In this document: positions 63,747-64,000 of the stretch, one piece after another | Numbering within the stretch: the first letter of the stretch is position 1 | Layout of the letters: every line of letters starts with the position of its first letter | Assembly: GCF_026626885.1 (NCBI RefSeq) | Contig: NZ_JAPNOA010000059.1 | Location: 360,621 to 424,620 of the forward strand | DNA: 64,000 bases | Reading direction: 5' to 3' | Origin: Parathalassolituus penaei | Lineage (GTDB): Bacteria > Pseudomonadota > Gammaproteobacteria > Pseudomonadales > Oceanobacteraceae | Position numbers and translations under genes: made by a program | Notes under the pieces: generated by a model | Seen by the model: only the letters and a program-made list of their open reading frames with translations | What the model was told of the DNA's origin: nothing | Database searches by the model: none

Positions 63747-64000
63747 ATGAAAATTCTCGTCGCTGTAAAACGCGTGATCGACTACAACGTCAAGGTGCGC
63801 GTAAAGGCCGATAACACTGATGTTGATCTGAGCAACGTCAAGATGGCCATGAACCCATTCTGTGAAATCGCCGTAGAAGAAGCCGTACGCCTGAAAGAAA
63901 AAGGCATCGCGTCTGAAATCGTGGTGGTTTCCATCGGTCCTAAAACCGCTCAGGAACAGATTCGTACCGCCCTCGCCCTGGGCGCTGATCGCGGCATCCT
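63747..64000 (+). CDS. etfB: Electron transfer flavoprotein beta subunit, N-terminal part
   Basis: The first 84 residues are visible: [20 protein letters not shown], then [20 protein letters not shown] and [20 protein letters not shown]. This is the highly conserved start of EtfB. The heterodimer with EtfA accepts electrons from acyl-CoA dehydrogenases and passes them to ETF-ubiquinone oxidoreductase. Its position after an acyl-CoA dehydrogenase gene suits a shared role. The gene runs off the window. Confidence 0.95.
   Translation, partial: MKILVAVKRVIDYNVKVRVKADNTDVDLSNVKMAMNPFCEIAVEEAVRLKEKGIASEIVVVSIGPKTAQEQIRTALALGADRGI

Overview
The window looks like the chromosome of a free-living, metabolically versatile marine-type gammaproteobacterium (Oceanospirillales-like; inferred from the gene mix and moderately GC-rich coding sequence, no 16S present). 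It holds four TRAP-transporter loci, aromatic-acid catabolism, PAS-rich chemotaxis and two-component sensors. No tRNA, rRNA, CRISPR array or insertion sequence was recognised.

Layout. 1-2567: end of an HpcH/HpaI-type aldolase gene, then a TonB-dependent receptor behind a Fur-box-like site. 2568-4056: first repeat locus, including a 76-copy heptamer satellite. 4057-8025: LysR regulator, class II aldolase, orphan TRAP receptor, ketopantoate-reductase-family enzyme. 8108-10009: SnoaL/GNAT/nitrilase operon. 10187-12856: PhnD-like binding protein plus hybrid histidine kinase. 13125-17102: rlmF, WYL regulator, nemA-like reductase, small membrane protein. 17204-22054: triple-CheW protein and a seven-PAS soluble chemoreceptor. 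22310-26488: divergent CrbR/CrbS-like pair. 26604-28254: small island with an AbiJ-like protein and a RelE/NadS-type toxin-antitoxin pair. 28473-31570: complete TRAP operon. 31733-35911: RecQ-like helicase, TRIC-type channel, SpmA/SpmB-like membrane protein.

36011-45311: a gentisate module. A leftward operon runs maleylpyruvate isomerase, gentisate 1,2-dioxygenase, fumarylpyruvate hydrolase, TRAP receptor, small permease, large permease, with a divergent LysR gene and an extra paralogous receptor beyond the second repeat locus. 45327-49641: small proteins, third repeat locus, LysR/EamA divergent pair, MarR regulator. 49866-63999: a vanillate/hydroxycinnamate-type module: TRAP receptor, vanB, vanA and divergent GntR (VanR) with palindromic operators, fourth repeat locus, a complete TRAP operon, then a divergent operon of crotonase, 3-hydroxyacyl-CoA dehydrogenase, acyl-CoA dehydrogenase, feruloyl-CoA-synthase-like ligase and etfB. 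Together these could import phenylpropanoids, activate them to CoA thioesters, shorten the side chain by beta-oxidation, and O-demethylate the resulting vanillate.

The most unusual element is a dispersed composite repeat: eleven copies in four loci of a roughly 230-260 bp core packed with short hairpins and flanked by 7-bp tandem arrays. Several stems change on both arms together between copies, which points to a conserved structure in RNA or DNA. I do not recognise it as a described family.
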